From Halomonas litopenaei (GTDB lineage Bacteria; Pseudomonadota; Gammaproteobacteria; Pseudomonadales; Halomonadaceae), in NCBI RefSeq assembly GCF_003045775.1, contig NZ_PXNS01000006.1, positions 248,001 to 312,000 of the forward strand: a stretch of 64,000 nt of DNA, in the 5' to 3' direction. The notes under the pieces are model-generated. The model saw nothing but the letters and a program-made list of their open reading frames with translations. It was not told the DNA's origin and ran no database searches. The position numbers and the translations under genes are program-made. Position 1 is the first letter of the stretch. Each line of letters starts with the position of its first letter. Positions 8,917 to 21,065 of this stretch are shown piece after piece.

Positions 8917-9338
8917 GCACCGACTGCGCGACCGCAGAGGCGCGAGTGGTGGGTTGGACGACCGCCGGGGTCAGGGTAGCGCTGGCGGCAACCGGCGGCT
9001 GCGGGCGCTGCGCTGCTCGGGGCGGCTGCGGGGCACGTTGGCTGCTGCGCAGGAGCGACGATCGGCGTGAGCTCGAGATCGATACCGAGCAGCGTCCTGC
9101 CATCGGGCAGACGGTGACCCTGGCCCTGTCCCGGACGAGCCTGGTGCGCGCCAGCGTGCTGGTCTACGGCCTGCCGCTGTGGCTGGCGCTGGGGGCGACC
9201 CTTGCCGTCAACGTCCAGTCGCCGGATCACTGGTCGCTGCCGCTGGTGTTTATCGCGGGCCTGGCCCTTGGCGGCGTGGTGCTGCGTCGGCATCTGCGCC
9301 GCCGCGCCGAGGCGTATCGGCCGACCTTGGTGCTCTAG
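8913..9338 (+). CDS. rseC: RseC/MucC family membrane protein
   Basis: 141 residues. A short N-terminal domain carries a Cys cluster (CGRCAARGGCG, about residues 30-39) typical of the RseC/RsxC-associated SoxR-reducing family; two membrane helices follow (about 80-99 and 108-123), then a basic tail RRHLRRR. In E. coli RseC modulates sigma-E modestly and takes part in SoxR reduction. Overlaps rseB by ATGA. Confident on family, unsure of the exact role here. Confidence 0.88.
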   Translation: MSTDCATAEARVVGWTTAGVRVALAATGGCGRCAARGGCGARWLLRRSDDRRELEIDTEQRPAIGQTVTLALSRTSLVRASVLVYGLPLWLALGATLAVNVQSPDHWSLPLVFIAGLALGGVVLRRHLRRRAEAYRPTLVL

Positions 9339-9342
9339 CCCC

Positions 9343-9384
9343 GTTGTGATAGCTCTGTTGTGATAGCCCTGTTGTGATAGCCCT
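9343..9384 (+). repeat. 14-bp unit tandemly repeated three times
   Basis: GTTGTGATAGCYCT repeated at 9343, 9357 and 9371, identical except one base in the first copy. It begins four bases after the rseC stop codon, in the rseC-mucD gap. No secondary structure is obvious. Confidence 0.9.
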
Positions 9385-9533
9385 GTGCCCGAGCACTTTG
9401 CGGGCCCTTGTCGCGTTATTTTGCCCGCTAATGACTGAACCTTTTGGCGGCGTGACGGTACTACAAGAAGCGACCCTCGAGGTTGCGTCAAATGCACTCT
9501 GAGTCCTATCTGAGTCTTACGCAGGAGCCTTGC

Positions 9534-10955
9534 ATGAAGCCAATGACTCGCACCCTGTCCATGTGGATGACGCTGGTGGTGGGAATGGTTGTCGCCCAAT
9601 CCAGTCTGGCCAGGGATCTTCCTGATTTTACCGAACTGGTCGAAGAGGCCGCCCCCGGCGTGGTCAACATCTCGACGACGCGGGTCACCGAGGGCTACTC
9701 CACGCCCTTCGGCGATTTCGGTGGCCAGGAAATCCCCGACATCTTCCGTCATTTCTTCGGTGATCGCTTCCCGGTGCCGCCCGGCGGAGGCGGTGGTCGC
9801 ACCGAGGAACGTCAGTCGCTGGGTTCCGGCTTCGTCATCGACGCCGACGGCTACATCATGACCAATGCCCACGTGGTCGAGGGTGCCGACGAGATAATGG
9901 TGCGCCTCAATGACCGTCGTGACCTCAAGGCTGAGCTTGTGGGGGCCGACGAGAAGACCGACGTGGCGGTACTGAAGGTCGATGCCAGCGATCTGCCGAC
10001 GCTATCCCTGGGTGACTCCGACGACCTCAAGGTGGGGGAGTGGGTGGCCGCCATCGGTTCGCCGTTCGGCTTCGATCACTCGGTCACCGCAGGCATCATC
10101 TCGGCGATCAACCGCACCTTGCCGCGTGACGCCTACGTGCCCTTCATCCAGACCGACGTGGCGATCAACCCGGGTAACTCCGGTGGACCGCTGTTCAACC
10201 TCGACGGCGAGGTGATCGGCATCAACTCCCAGATCTTCACCCGTAGCGGTGGCTTCATGGGGCTGTCCTTCGCCATTCCGATCAATGTCGCCATGGACAT
10301 CGCCGACCAGTTGCGAAGCGAAGGTCACGTCACCCGGGGCTGGCTCGGTGTGATGATTCAGCCGGTGTCCAAGGACCTGGCCGAGTCGTTCGGCATGGAC
10401 CGCCCCGAGGGTGCCCTGATCGCCGACGTCGATCCCGACGGACCTGCGGCGCGTGACGGCGTCCAGGCCGGTGACATCGTGCTCGCGGTCAATGGCGAGA
10501 CGGTGGAGCGCTCCAGCAACCTGCCGCGGTTGATCGGCCGTGTCGCCCCGGACAGCGAGGTCGAGTTGACCGTGCTGCGCGCCGGGGATCGCAAGACCCT
10601 CGAGGTCACCGTTGGCGACTGGCCCGAGGAACTGGCCGGTGGCAGCGGTCAGTCGTCCGGCAGCGCGTCGCCGGCACGCCTGGGTCTGGCGGTGCAGTCG
10701 CTGTCCGACGCCGAGCGTGACAAGTACGGCATCGACGCCGGCGTGCGGGTCAGCGACGTCGATCCGCGTGGCGTGGCGGCGGCTTCCGGTATCCGGCGTG
10801 GCGATATCATCGTCAGCGTCAACCAGGTCGCGGTGGAAAGCGGTCGCCAGCTTAGCCAGCTGGTGCGTGAGCTGCCTGCCGATCAGGCGGTGCCGGTCCG
10901 TCTGTACCGTGACGGTCGCTCGCTGTTCGTGGCGCTGCGCCTGGCCGACGACTGA
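9534..10955 (+). CDS. mucD: Periplasmic serine protease MucD/DegP (HtrA family, two PDZ domains)
   Basis: 473 residues, the length of Pseudomonas MucD. Signal peptide at about 1-27 (ends SSLARDLP), trypsin-like domain with catalytic His113 (MTNAHVV), Asp143 (KTDVAVLKV) and Ser216 (NPGNSGGPL), PDZ1 about 250-355 and PDZ2 about 385-470. It degrades or refolds damaged periplasmic proteins and so lowers sigma-E induction. ATG at 9534 follows GCAGGAGCC; earlier in-frame starts at 9483 and 9492 would bury the signal peptide. Its own promoter upstream is plausible but not distinct. Confidence 0.95.
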   Translation: MKPMTRTLSMWMTLVVGMVVAQSSLARDLPDFTELVEEAAPGVVNISTTRVTEGYSTPFGDFGGQEIPDIFRHFFGDRFPVPPGGGGGRTEERQSLGSGFVIDADGYIMTNAHVVEGADEIMVRLNDRRDLKAELVGADEKTDVAVLKVDASDLPTLSLGDSDDLKVGEWVAAIGSPFGFDHSVTAGIISAINRTLPRDAYVPFIQTDVAINPGNSGGPLFNLDGEVIGINSQIFTRSGGFMGLSFAIPINVAMDIADQLRSEGHVTRGWLGVMIQPVSKDLAESFGMDRPEGALIADVDPDGPAARDGVQAGDIVLAVNGETVERSSNLPRLIGRVAPDSEVELTVLRAGDRKTLEVTVGDWPEELAGGSGQSSGSASPARLGLAVQSLSDAERDKYGIDAGVRVSDVDPRGVAAASGIRRGDIIVSVNQVAVESGRQLSQLVRELPADQAVPVRLYRDGRSLFVALRLADD

Positions 10956-10977
10956 GGCGCGTCCCGCTGACCGACGA

Positions 10978-11006
10978 CGCCCGAGGGCCGCCATGGCCCT
11001 CGGGCG
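10978..11006 (+). terminator. Terminator-like hairpin after mucD
   Basis: 12-bp perfect core stem CGCCCGAGGGCC / GGCCCTCGGGCG, loop GCCAT, 22 bases after the mucD stop. Followed by TTGTCGTCC, only weakly T-rich. Confidence 0.6.
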
Positions 11007-11161
11007 TTGTCGTCCTGTGATATCGAATCGAGCCGCCGCAACGGCTTGGGATGCGCGGGGCAGGGGATGCCGGTACAATAGCGCCAACTTTTTTTTCCGC
11101 GTCATCGGGGCAGGGCGAGCCTGTCGCTGTCCGGTGCGTTCTCAAGATGGAATCATCCTGC

Positions 11162-12979
11162 ATGTCTGATCCTGATAACCGCAAGGTAATCAATAATATA
11201 CGTAACTTCTCGATCATCGCTCACATCGACCATGGCAAGTCCACCCTGGCCGATCGCCTGATCCAGAGTTGCGGTGGCCTGTCAGAGCGCGAGCTCAAGG
11301 ATCAGGTGCTGGACTCCATGGATCTGGAACGCGAGCGCGGCATCACCATCAAGGCCCAGTCGGTGACGCTGGACTACCACGCCAACGATGGTGAGACCTA
11401 CCAGCTCAACTTCATCGATACCCCGGGGCACGTCGACTTCTCCTACGAGGTGTCGCGCTCGCTGTATGCCTGCGAGGGCGCACTGCTGGTCGTCGACGCC
11501 GCCCAGGGTGTCGAGGCCCAGTCGGTGGCCAACTGCTACACCGCCATCGAGCAGGGGCTAGAAGTGTTGCCGGTGCTCAACAAGATGGACCTGCCCCAGG
11601 CCGACCCCGACAAGGTCGCCCACGAGGTCGAGGAGATCATCGGTCTCGACGCCACCGACGCCTGTCAGGTGTCGGCCAAGAGTGGTCTGGGCATCGATGC
11701 GCTGCTCGAGCGGCTGGTGCGCGATATTCCGCCGCCCAAGGGCGACCCCGAAAAGCCGCTGCAGGCGCTGATCATCGACTCCTGGTTCGACAACTACCTG
11801 GGCGTGGTATCGCTGGTACGGATCTTCGACGGCGTGCTCAAGAAGGGCGACAAGATTCGCATCCTGTCCACCGGACGTGACTGGCAGGCCAACGAGGTCG
11901 GCATCTTCACCCCGCTGCGCAAGGAGACCGACATCCTGCGCGCCGGTGAAGTGGGCTTCGTGGTGGCCGGTATCAAGGACATTCAGGGGGCTCCGGTGGG
12001 GGATACCATCTCCCACGCCAAGACGCCGGACGTCAAGCGCCTGCCGGGCTTCCAGAAGGTCAAGCCCCAGGTCTACGCTGGCATGTTCCCGGTCAGCGCC
12101 GACGACTACGAAGACTTCCGCGACGCGCTCGAGAAGCTGGCGCTCAACGACGCTTCGCTGGACTACGAGCCGGAAAACTCCGACGCTCTGGGCTTCGGTT
12201 TCCGCGTCGGCTTCCTCGGCACCCTGCACATGGAGATCGTGCAGGAGCGTCTGGAACGCGAGTACGACCTGGACCTGTTGACCACCGCGCCGACGGTGGT
12301 CTACGAACTGGCGATGAAGAACGGTGACGTCAGCTACGTCTCCAACCCGTCCAAGCTTCCGGACATGGCCGACGTCGAGGAGATGCGCGAGCCCATCGTG
12401 CGCGCCAGCATCCTGGTGCCCCAGGAATTCGTCGGCAACGTCATCAGCGAGTGCGAGCTGCGTCGCGGCACCCAGAAGGACATGCTGTTCCTGGGTAGCC
12501 AGATCCAGCTGACCTACGAATTGCCGATGAGCGAAGTCGTCATGGATTTCTTCGATCGGCTCAAGTCCATCTCCAAGGGCTATGCTTCGCTCGAGTACAA
12601 CTTCGAGCGCTTCGAGGCGGCCAAGCTGGTACGCCTCGACGTGCTGATCAACGGCGACCGGGTCGATGCCCTGGCGGTGATCATCCATCGCGATCATGCC
12701 CACAGCCGTGGTCGTGTGCTGGTCGAGAAGATGAAAGAGCTGATCCCGCGTCAGATGTTCGACGTGGCGATCCAGGCCGCCATCGGTGGCCAGGTCGTGG
12801 CCCGTTCCACGGTCAAGGCGCTGCGCAAGAACGTGACCGCCAAGTGCTACGGCGGCGACATGACCCGCAAGAAGAAGCTGCTCGAGAAGCAGAAGGCCGG
12901 CAAGAAGCGCATGAAGCAGGTCGGTCGCGTGGAGATCCCTCAGGACGCCTTCCTCGCCGTGCTCAAGGTGAACGACTGA
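11162..12979 (+). CDS. lepA: Elongation factor 4 (LepA)
   Basis: 605 residues. Translational GTPase that acts on stalled or mis-translocated ribosomes. GTP motifs: AHIDHGKST (20-28), DTPGH (86-90), NKMD (140-143). The EF-G-like domains and the LepA-specific C-terminal domain, with its basic end ([19 protein letters not shown]), are intact. The ATG at 11162 starts [19 protein letters not shown], slightly longer than E. coli LepA; an in-frame ATG at 11147 is less likely. A TACAAT element at 11074-11079 could be its -10 box, but no -35 fits. Upstream of lepB, as in E. coli. Confidence 0.96.
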   Translation: MSDPDNRKVINNIRNFSIIAHIDHGKSTLADRLIQSCGGLSERELKDQVLDSMDLERERGITIKAQSVTLDYHANDGETYQLNFIDTPGHVDFSYEVSRSLYACEGALLVVDAAQGVEAQSVANCYTAIEQGLEVLPVLNKMDLPQADPDKVAHEVEEIIGLDATDACQVSAKSGLGIDALLERLVRDIPPPKGDPEKPLQALIIDSWFDNYLGVVSLVRIFDGVLKKGDKIRILSTGRDWQANEVGIFTPLRKETDILRAGEVGFVVAGIKDIQGAPVGDTISHAKTPDVKRLPGFQKVKPQVYAGMFPVSADDYEDFRDALEKLALNDASLDYEPENSDALGFGFRVGFLGTLHMEIVQERLEREYDLDLLTTAPTVVYELAMKNGDVSYVSNPSKLPDMADVEEMREPIVRASILVPQEFVGNVISECELRRGTQKDMLFLGSQIQLTYELPMSEVVMDFFDRLKSISKGYASLEYNFERFEAAKLVRLDVLINGDRVDALAVIIHRDHAHSRGRVLVEKMKELIPRQMFDVAIQAAIGGQVVARSTVKALRKNVTAKCYGGDMTRKKKLLEKQKAGKKRMKQVGRVEIPQDAFLAVLKVND

Positions 12980-12998
12980 TGCCCCAGCGGCGGTCGAT

Positions 12999-13023
12999 CC
13001 GTCCCGGTGTGACGCCGGGACGG
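12999..13023 (+). terminator. Hairpin between lepA and lepB
   Basis: 9-bp stem CCGTCCCGG / CCGGGACGG with a 7-base loop in the 93-bp gap. No T run; probably an attenuating or processing structure rather than a full stop, since lepB has no obvious promoter of its own. Confidence 0.4.
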
Positions 13024-13072
13024 CTTGCCCCTCCCTCAGATACCGACTTACAAGCCACCTGGAAACACTGAT

Positions 13073-13876
13073 ATGGACTTCTCCCTGCTGCTGGTGATCG
13101 CGGTCGCCGTCACCGGTCTGATCTGGCTGCTCGACCTGGTCTGGTGGCGCCCCCGGCGTCAAGCCGTCACCGCAGCTGCCGAAACCGGCACCACCGAAGG
13201 CGTGGATCTGTCCGCTCGGGAGCTTTCGCGCAAGGACCCCTGGCCGGTCGACTACGCCAAGTCGTTCTTTCCGGTGCTGCTGGTGGTGCTGGTGCTCAGA
13301 AGCTTCGTGGTGGAGCCGTTTCAGATTCCGTCAGGCTCCATGCGCCCGACGCTGGAGGTCGGGGATTTCATCCTGGTCAACAAGTTCACCTATGGCCTGA
13401 GGCTGCCGGTGGCCAACACCAAGATCCTCGATCTGAACGAGCCGGAGCGGGGTGACGTCATGGTCTTCCGCTATCCCCAGGACCCGGCGGTGAATTTCAT
13501 CAAGCGCGTGGTGGCGCTGCCCGGCGATACCCTGCGCTACGTCGACAAACAGCTCTACGTCAACGGCGAGCCGGTGCCCAAGACGCTGCTCGACGACGCT
13601 CCGGAGAGCGCGCCAGGTGAGCTGCTGTTCTCCGAGCAATTGGGCGAACATCAGCATCAGATCTACAATAATCCCCGCGATCGCGGCCCGCTGGTCCACG
13701 ACGTCGTGGTGCCCGAGGGCATGTACTTCGCCATGGGCGACAACCGGGACCACTCCAATGACAGCCGCTACTGGGGCTTTATCCCGGAAGCCAACATCGT
13801 CGGCAAGGCCTTCGCGGTATGGATGCATTGGGACGGTGGACTGCCGAGCTTTTCCAGCGTGAGGACGATCCCGTGA
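13073..13876 (+). CDS. lepB: Signal peptidase I
   Basis: 267 residues, membrane-bound protease that removes signal peptides from exported proteins. Two membrane segments (about 3-23 and 64-82) precede the catalytic domain. Catalytic Ser89 lies in IPSGSMRPTL and Lys144 in NFIKRVVALPGD; the conserved GDNRDHSNDSRYWG box is near the end. ATG at 13073 preceded by TGGAAACAC. The order lepA-lepB-rnc-era-recO-pdxJ-acpS is the classical gammaproteobacterial one. Confidence 0.96.
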   Translation: MDFSLLLVIAVAVTGLIWLLDLVWWRPRRQAVTAAAETGTTEGVDLSARELSRKDPWPVDYAKSFFPVLLVVLVLRSFVVEPFQIPSGSMRPTLEVGDFILVNKFTYGLRLPVANTKILDLNEPERGDVMVFRYPQDPAVNFIKRVVALPGDTLRYVDKQLYVNGEPVPKTLLDDAPESAPGELLFSEQLGEHQHQIYNNPRDRGPLVHDVVVPEGMYFAMGDNRDHSNDSRYWGFIPEANIVGKAFAVWMHWDGGLPSFSSVRTIP

Positions 13877-13933
13877 TCGCTTCAACGCCGCTTGGTTCTT
13901 CCATCGCCAGCACAAAGAGTTAACAGGAGCGTC

Positions 13934-14623
13934 GTGAGCAATTCCCTGACCCCCTTCAGTCGCCGCATCGGCCATGAATTCCAGGACGCGAGTCTGCTGG
14001 AACTGGCCATGACCCACCGCAGCTTCGGTGGGCGCAACAACGAACGCCTCGAGTTTCTGGGTGACTCGATCGTCAACTTTGTCATTGCCGAGGCGCTGTT
14101 CGAGCGCTTTCCCGAGGCCCGTGAAGGCCAGCTTTCGCGCCTGAGGGCGCGCCTGGTCAAGGGCCAGACCCTGGCGGAGCTGGCCCGGGAGATGCGCTTT
14201 GGCGAATGCCTGCGCCTGGGTTCCGGCGAGATGAAAAGTGGCGGCCATCGGCGTGAATCGATCCTCGCCGACGCCGTCGAGGCGGTGATCGGTGCCATCT
14301 ACCTGGACGCCGGTATGGACGCGGTACGCACGCGGGTGCTGGCCTGGTTCGAGGAGCGCCTGGCGCGCATCGACCTCAAGCAGTCCCAGAAGGACCCCAA
14401 GACCCGCCTGCAGGAGTTTCTGCAGTCCCGTCAGGCACCGCTGCCTCGCTACGAGGTGACCTCGGTGGAAGGCGAGGCCCACGCCCAGACCTTTACCGTG
14501 GAGTGCCATGTCGAGATGCTCGACGAACACACCGTCGGCACCGGCGCCAGCCGCCGCCACGCCGAACAGATGGCCGCCGAAAGCGCCCTGCAACGCCTCG
14601 ATCCCAAGGGAGTCAGCGCATGA
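13934..14623 (+). CDS. rnc: Ribonuclease III
   Basis: 229 residues, double-strand-specific endoribonuclease processing rRNA and mRNA. The signature NERLEFLGD (36-44) supplies the catalytic acids, with [15 protein letters not shown] as the second acidic motif. The dsRNA-binding domain occupies roughly residues 155-226 ([11 protein letters not shown], then [16 protein letters not shown]). The start is a GTG at 13934 with AACAGGAG before it; the open frame upstream has no better site. The stop overlaps the era ATG (ATGA). Confidence 0.95.
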   Translation: MSNSLTPFSRRIGHEFQDASLLELAMTHRSFGGRNNERLEFLGDSIVNFVIAEALFERFPEAREGQLSRLRARLVKGQTLAELAREMRFGECLRLGSGEMKSGGHRRESILADAVEAVIGAIYLDAGMDAVRTRVLAWFEERLARIDLKQSQKDPKTRLQEFLQSRQAPLPRYEVTSVEGEAHAQTFTVECHVEMLDEHTVGTGASRRHAEQMAAESALQRLDPKGVSA

Positions 14624-15519
14624 GTCAGACCTGTGGATTCGTGGCCATTGTCGGCCGTCCCAACGTCGGCAAGTCCACCCTGATGAACCGTATTCTCGGA
14701 CAGAAGATCTCGATCACCTCGCGGCGGCCGCAGACCACCCGCCACCAGGTGCTGGGGATCAAGACCGAAGGCGACGCTCAGGCCATCTTCGTCGACACCC
14801 CGGGTATCCATATCCTCGGCAAGGACCGCAACAAGGCGATCAACCGCTTCATGAACCAGGCGGCGGTGCAGGCCCTGCGGGACGTGGACTGCGTGGTCTT
14901 TCTGGTCGACCGCACCCGCTGGACCGAGGAGGACCAGATCGTGCTGGACCGCCTGGCCAACGTCGAGGCGCCGGTGATCCTGGCGGTCAACAAGGTGGAC
15001 CGCCTGCAGGACAAGGCCACCCTGCTGCCGTGGTTGGCCGAGCTCGGCAACAAGCGCGAGTTCGCCGCGGTGGTGCCGATCGCCGCCCAGCACGGCACCA
15101 ATGTGCCGGAGCTCGAGGCCGAGATCGACAAGCACCTGCCCGAGGGTATCCACTTCTTCCCGGAAGATCAGGTCACCGACAAGAGCATGCGTTTTCTGGC
15201 TGCCGAAATGGTACGCGAGAAGGTCATGCGCCAGCTCGGCGACGAGCTGCCTTATCAGATGACCGTCGAGATCGAGGAGTTTCGTGACGAGGCCCGGGTG
15301 GTGCACATCAGCGCGCTGATCCTGGTCGAACGTCAGGGCCAGAAGAAGATCCTGATCGGCGACAGCGGCGATCGCATCAAGAAGATCGGCCGCGAGGCAC
15401 GCCTGGATATGGAGCGGGCGCTGGACAAGAAGGTTATGCTCAACCTGTGGGTCAAGGTCAAGCGTGGCTGGTCCGACGACGAACGCGCCCTCAAGAGCCT
15501 CGGCTACGACCTCGACTGA
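14620..15519 (+). CDS. era: GTPase Era
   Basis: 299 residues, essential GTPase of 30S ribosome assembly that binds the 3' end of 16S rRNA. GTP motifs GRPNVGKS (12-19), DTPG (59-62), NKVD (124-127); switch I is [11 protein letters not shown] type II KH domain covers the C-terminal quarter ([18 protein letters not shown]). Its start overlaps the rnc stop by ATGA, coupling it to RNase III synthesis. Confidence 0.97.
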   Translation: MSQTCGFVAIVGRPNVGKSTLMNRILGQKISITSRRPQTTRHQVLGIKTEGDAQAIFVDTPGIHILGKDRNKAINRFMNQAAVQALRDVDCVVFLVDRTRWTEEDQIVLDRLANVEAPVILAVNKVDRLQDKATLLPWLAELGNKREFAAVVPIAAQHGTNVPELEAEIDKHLPEGIHFFPEDQVTDKSMRFLAAEMVREKVMRQLGDELPYQMTVEIEEFRDEARVVHISALILVERQGQKKILIGDSGDRIKKIGREARLDMERALDKKVMLNLWVKVKRGWSDDERALKSLGYDLD

Positions 15520-15598
15520 GCCGTTCCCCCGCGCCCCGGCAGGATCATCGACGACGATGGTCCTGTTGTGATCCTGTTGCCCCGACGTCGGGATCCCC

Positions 15599-16297
15599 AT
15601 GCAGCCCCAGCCCGCCTTTCTGCTCCACAAGCGTCCCTACCGCGAGACCAGTGCATTGGTCGAACTGCTGACCCTGGACCACGGGCGTGTGCGCGCCGTG
15701 GCCCAGGGCGTGCAGCGTCCCGGTAGTCGCTCGCGCAGTCAGATGCAGCCGTTCGCGCCCCTGCACCTGACCTGGCAGGGCGATCGCGAGCTCAAGCGGC
15801 TGCGATTGATCGAGTCCCGTGGCCCGGCGGCGATGCTCGCCGGCGAGGGGCTGCTGTGCGGTCTCTACGCCAACGAATTGCTGACCCGCCTGCTGCCGGT
15901 GGAGTTGCCGGTGGGGCAGGTGTTCGCCTTCTACACCTCGGCGCTGGACGAGTTGGCGACGCCGGCCTCCCGCGCTGCGGCCCTGCGTCGGCTCGAATTT
16001 GCGCTACTCGATGCGCTGGACGCCGCGCCGCGTTTCACCACGCCCGACGGTGGCGGCCTGGATCCCCAGCGGCGCTACCGCTTCGAGCCCGGCAGTCGGG
16101 CCTTTGTCGTCGCAGAGCGCGGCATCGACGGGCGCACCCTGCGCCTGCTGGCCGGGGCCGACTGGGGCGAGGCCGGGCTCGCGGGGCCGGCCAAGGCGCT
16201 ATCGCGTGCGGCCCTGGCGCCGCTGCTGGGCGACCGTCCGCTGCGCTCCCGTGCGCTGATGGTTGCCATGGCCGAGCGGCGCCGCCAGGCGCGCTGA
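15599..16297 (+). CDS. recO: DNA repair protein RecO
   Basis: 232 residues. RecO loads RecA on SSB-coated gaps with RecF and RecR and anneals strands. The N-terminal OB fold starts QPAFLLHKRPYRETSALVELLT and continues GRVRAVAQGVQRPGSRSRSQMQPF; the helical C-terminal domain follows. As in many gammaproteobacteria the zinc-finger cysteines are missing. The last 28 codons plus stop form the first copy of a 95-bp direct tandem repeat that continues three more times past the gene. The protein itself appears intact. Confidence 0.93.
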   Translation: MQPQPAFLLHKRPYRETSALVELLTLDHGRVRAVAQGVQRPGSRSRSQMQPFAPLHLTWQGDRELKRLRLIESRGPAAMLAGEGLLCGLYANELLTRLLPVELPVGQVFAFYTSALDELATPASRAAALRRLEFALLDALDAAPRFTTPDGGGLDPQRRYRFEPGSRAFVVAERGIDGRTLRLLAGADWGEAGLAGPAKALSRAALAPLLGDRPLRSRALMVAMAERRRQAR

Positions 16298-16584
16298 CCC
16301 TTGTCGCCCTGGTGCCGCTGCTGGGCGACCGTCCGCTGCGCTCCCGTGCGCTGATGGTCGCTATGGCCGAGCGTCGCCGCCAGGCGCGCTGACCCTTGTC
16401 GCCCTGGCACCGCTGCTGGGCGACCGTCCGCTGCGCTCCCGTGCGCTGATGGTCGCCATGGCCGAGCGTCGCCGCCAGGCGCGCTGACCCTTGTCGCCCT
16501 GGCACCGCTGCTGGGCGACCGTCCGCTGCGCTCCCGTGCGCTGATGGTCGCCATGGCCGAGCGTCGCCGCCAGTCTCGCTGACG
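16211..16584 (+). repeat. 95-bp direct tandem repeat, four copies, derived from the recO 3' end
   Basis: Copies begin at 16211, 16306, 16401 and 16496. Each unit is 87 bases of recO coding sequence (28 codons and the stop) plus 8 bases, CCCTTGTC. Copies differ at about one to four positions; copies 2-3 and 3-4 are the most alike. The end of copy 4 diverges (CAGTCTCGCTGACGCTTC), which suggests it carries the original gene end and that copies 1-3 arose by duplication. Only copy 1 is in the recO frame. Confidence 0.97.
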
Positions 16585-16681
16585 CTTCAGCGCGCTGATA
16601 TCGCCTGGCCGCGGGTGACCGCCGGCCTGTCGGCGGTGCTACCATAGGGCTCGTCTTTCATCCCCATGACGGAGAACCTTG

Positions 16682-17485
16682 ATGCATCCCCCTCGACTGC
16701 TGCTCGGCGTCAACATCGACCATATCGCGACCCTGCGCCAGGCCCGCGGTACCCGCTATCCCGACCCGATTCAGGCGGCCCTGGTCGCCGAAGAAGCCGG
16801 CGCCGATGGCATCACCGTCCATCTGCGGGAAGACCGCCGTCATATCCAGGAACGCGACGTGCGCCTGCTGGCCGAGGTTCTCAACACCCGCATGAATCTC
16901 GAGATGGCCGTGACCGAGGAGATGCTGGCGCTGGCCGAAGAGGTACGTCCGGCCCACGTTTGTCTGGTGCCGGAGAAGCGTGAGGAGCTGACCACCGAAG
17001 GTGGCCTGGACGTGGTCGGCCAGTTCGACGCCATCGAAGCCGCCTGTCGCCGACTGGCCGCCGTGGGGGCAGAGGTATCGTTGTTCATCGATCCCGATCC
17101 GGATCAGATCGCCAGCGCCAGGCGCGCCGGTGCTCCGGCCATCGAGCTGCACACCGGCGCCTTCGCCGAGGCCGATAACGACAGCGATCGGGCTCGCGAG
17201 TACCAGCGCATCGTGGCCGCCGCCGAAATGGGCGTCGAACTCGATCTGATCGTCAACGCCGGTCACGGCCTGCACTACCACAACGTCGAGGCCATCGCCG
17301 CCATCCCCGGCCTCAACGAGCTCAATATCGGTCACGCCATCATCGCCCGGGCGCTGTTCGTCGGCCTCAAGGAGGCGGTGGCGGAGATGAAGCGACTGAT
17401 GCTGGCCGGCTACGAGGCGGGGCTGGTCGCGGCCATCGACGAATTTGAGCAAGAGCACGAGCATGAGCACGACCATCAGCACTGA
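16682..17485 (+). CDS. pdxJ: Pyridoxine 5'-phosphate synthase PdxJ
   Basis: 267 residues. Joins 1-deoxyxylulose 5-phosphate and 3-amino-2-oxopropyl phosphate to make pyridoxine phosphate (vitamin B6). TIM-barrel signatures: [81 protein letters not shown] at 16682 follows ACGGAGAACC. The last 12 residues form an unusual His/Glu-rich tail ([12 protein letters not shown]) that is absent from E. coli PdxJ and might bind metal. Confidence 0.96.
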   Translation: MHPPRLLLGVNIDHIATLRQARGTRYPDPIQAALVAEEAGADGITVHLREDRRHIQERDVRLLAEVLNTRMNLEMAVTEEMLALAEEVRPAHVCLVPEKREELTTEGGLDVVGQFDAIEAACRRLAAVGAEVSLFIDPDPDQIASARRAGAPAIELHTGAFAEADNDSDRAREYQRIVAAAEMGVELDLIVNAGHGLHYHNVEAIAAIPGLNELNIGHAIIARALFVGLKEAVAEMKRLMLAGYEAGLVAAIDEFEQEHEHEHDHQH

Positions 17486-17569
17486 AGTGTCGCCGATGTC
17501 AGCGCCGGCTCGAGGAGGTCTGTCTGTCGGGACCTTGCCCGGGAATACCGGGTCTGTCGGAGCCCTGGC

Positions 17570-17950
17570 ATGATCCTCGGCATCGGCACCGACATCGCGC
17601 GGATCGAACGCTTCGATGCGGCCATTGCGCGCCATGGCGCGCGCTTCGCCGAGCGCATCCTGGGGCCGCTGGAAGCCGAGCGCTACACCGAGGCGCCACG
17701 GCCTTCGGCCTTTCTGGCCAAGCGCTTCGCCGCCAAGGAGGCCTGGCTCAAGGCACTGGGCACCGGTCTTCGCCATGGCATGCGCTGGACCGAGATACAG
17801 GTGGTCAATGATCCCCTGGGGCGGCCGGAGCTGGTGGTCTCGGGGGAAGCGCTACGTCTGGCCGACCAGGCGGGCGTCGGCGCCTGTCACCTGAGTCTCA
17901 GCGACGAGAGCGATGTGGCACTGGCCTTCGTGGTGCTCGAAAGGCGTTGA
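17570..17950 (+). CDS. acpS: Holo-[acyl-carrier-protein] synthase AcpS
   Basis: 126 residues. Transfers phosphopantetheine from CoA to acyl carrier protein. The two family motifs are present: GIGTDIARIERF near the N-terminus (metal-binding Asp) and RFAAKEAWLKALGTG (catalytic Glu and Lys). GGAG lies 8 bases before the ATG. Ends the lepA-to-acpS gene series and faces barA with a 35-bp gap and no visible terminator. Confidence 0.95.
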   Translation: MILGIGTDIARIERFDAAIARHGARFAERILGPLEAERYTEAPRPSAFLAKRFAAKEAWLKALGTGLRHGMRWTEIQVVNDPLGRPELVVSGEALRLADQAGVGACHLSLSDESDVALAFVVLERR

Positions 17951-17985
17951 GCGCTGCAGGGGGGCGCGACAGTTGCCCGCGTCGG

Positions 17986-20916
<2,931 letters not shown>

Positions 20917-21029
20917 AGGCGCTGCGTTCCTGGCCGGGAATAGGCGCGGACGAAGAGCGGCCACCGCCGCCTCGTACGTCTCCATGTCACCCCATGGGAC
21001 CATGCCTGTCCAGTGGCGAGGGGCGTCGA

Positions 21030-21035
21030 TATAAT
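21030..21035 (+). promoter_or_regulatory. Probable -10 box of the cysM transcription unit
   Basis: A perfect TATAAT lies 31 bases before the cysM ATG. The matching -35 position 17 bases upstream (TGTCCA) agrees with consensus in only three bases. A small palindrome CGTCA-GA-TGACG follows at 21038-21049 in the leader. Confidence 0.45.
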
Positions 21036-21065
21036 GGCGTCAGATGACGTTACAAGGAAAGTCTT

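Noticed and set aside
11074..11079. TACAAT as part of a full lepA promoter
   Set aside because: No -35 element at 16-18 bases; kept only as a remark. The same applies to TACAAT at 918-923 before rhlB.
15856..16392. 178-residue frame overlapping recO and its repeats
   Set aside because: It reads recO out of frame and ends in the in-frame stop of repeat copy 2 only because of the 95-bp period. No family similarity before the repeat.
16263..16487. 74-residue frame across repeat copies 1 to 3
   Set aside because: Also a by-product of the repeat; no ribosome binding site.
16211..16584. 95-bp repeat as a CRISPR array or transposon
   Set aside because: Repeats are contiguous, without spacers, and derive from recO coding sequence; no inverted ends or target duplication.
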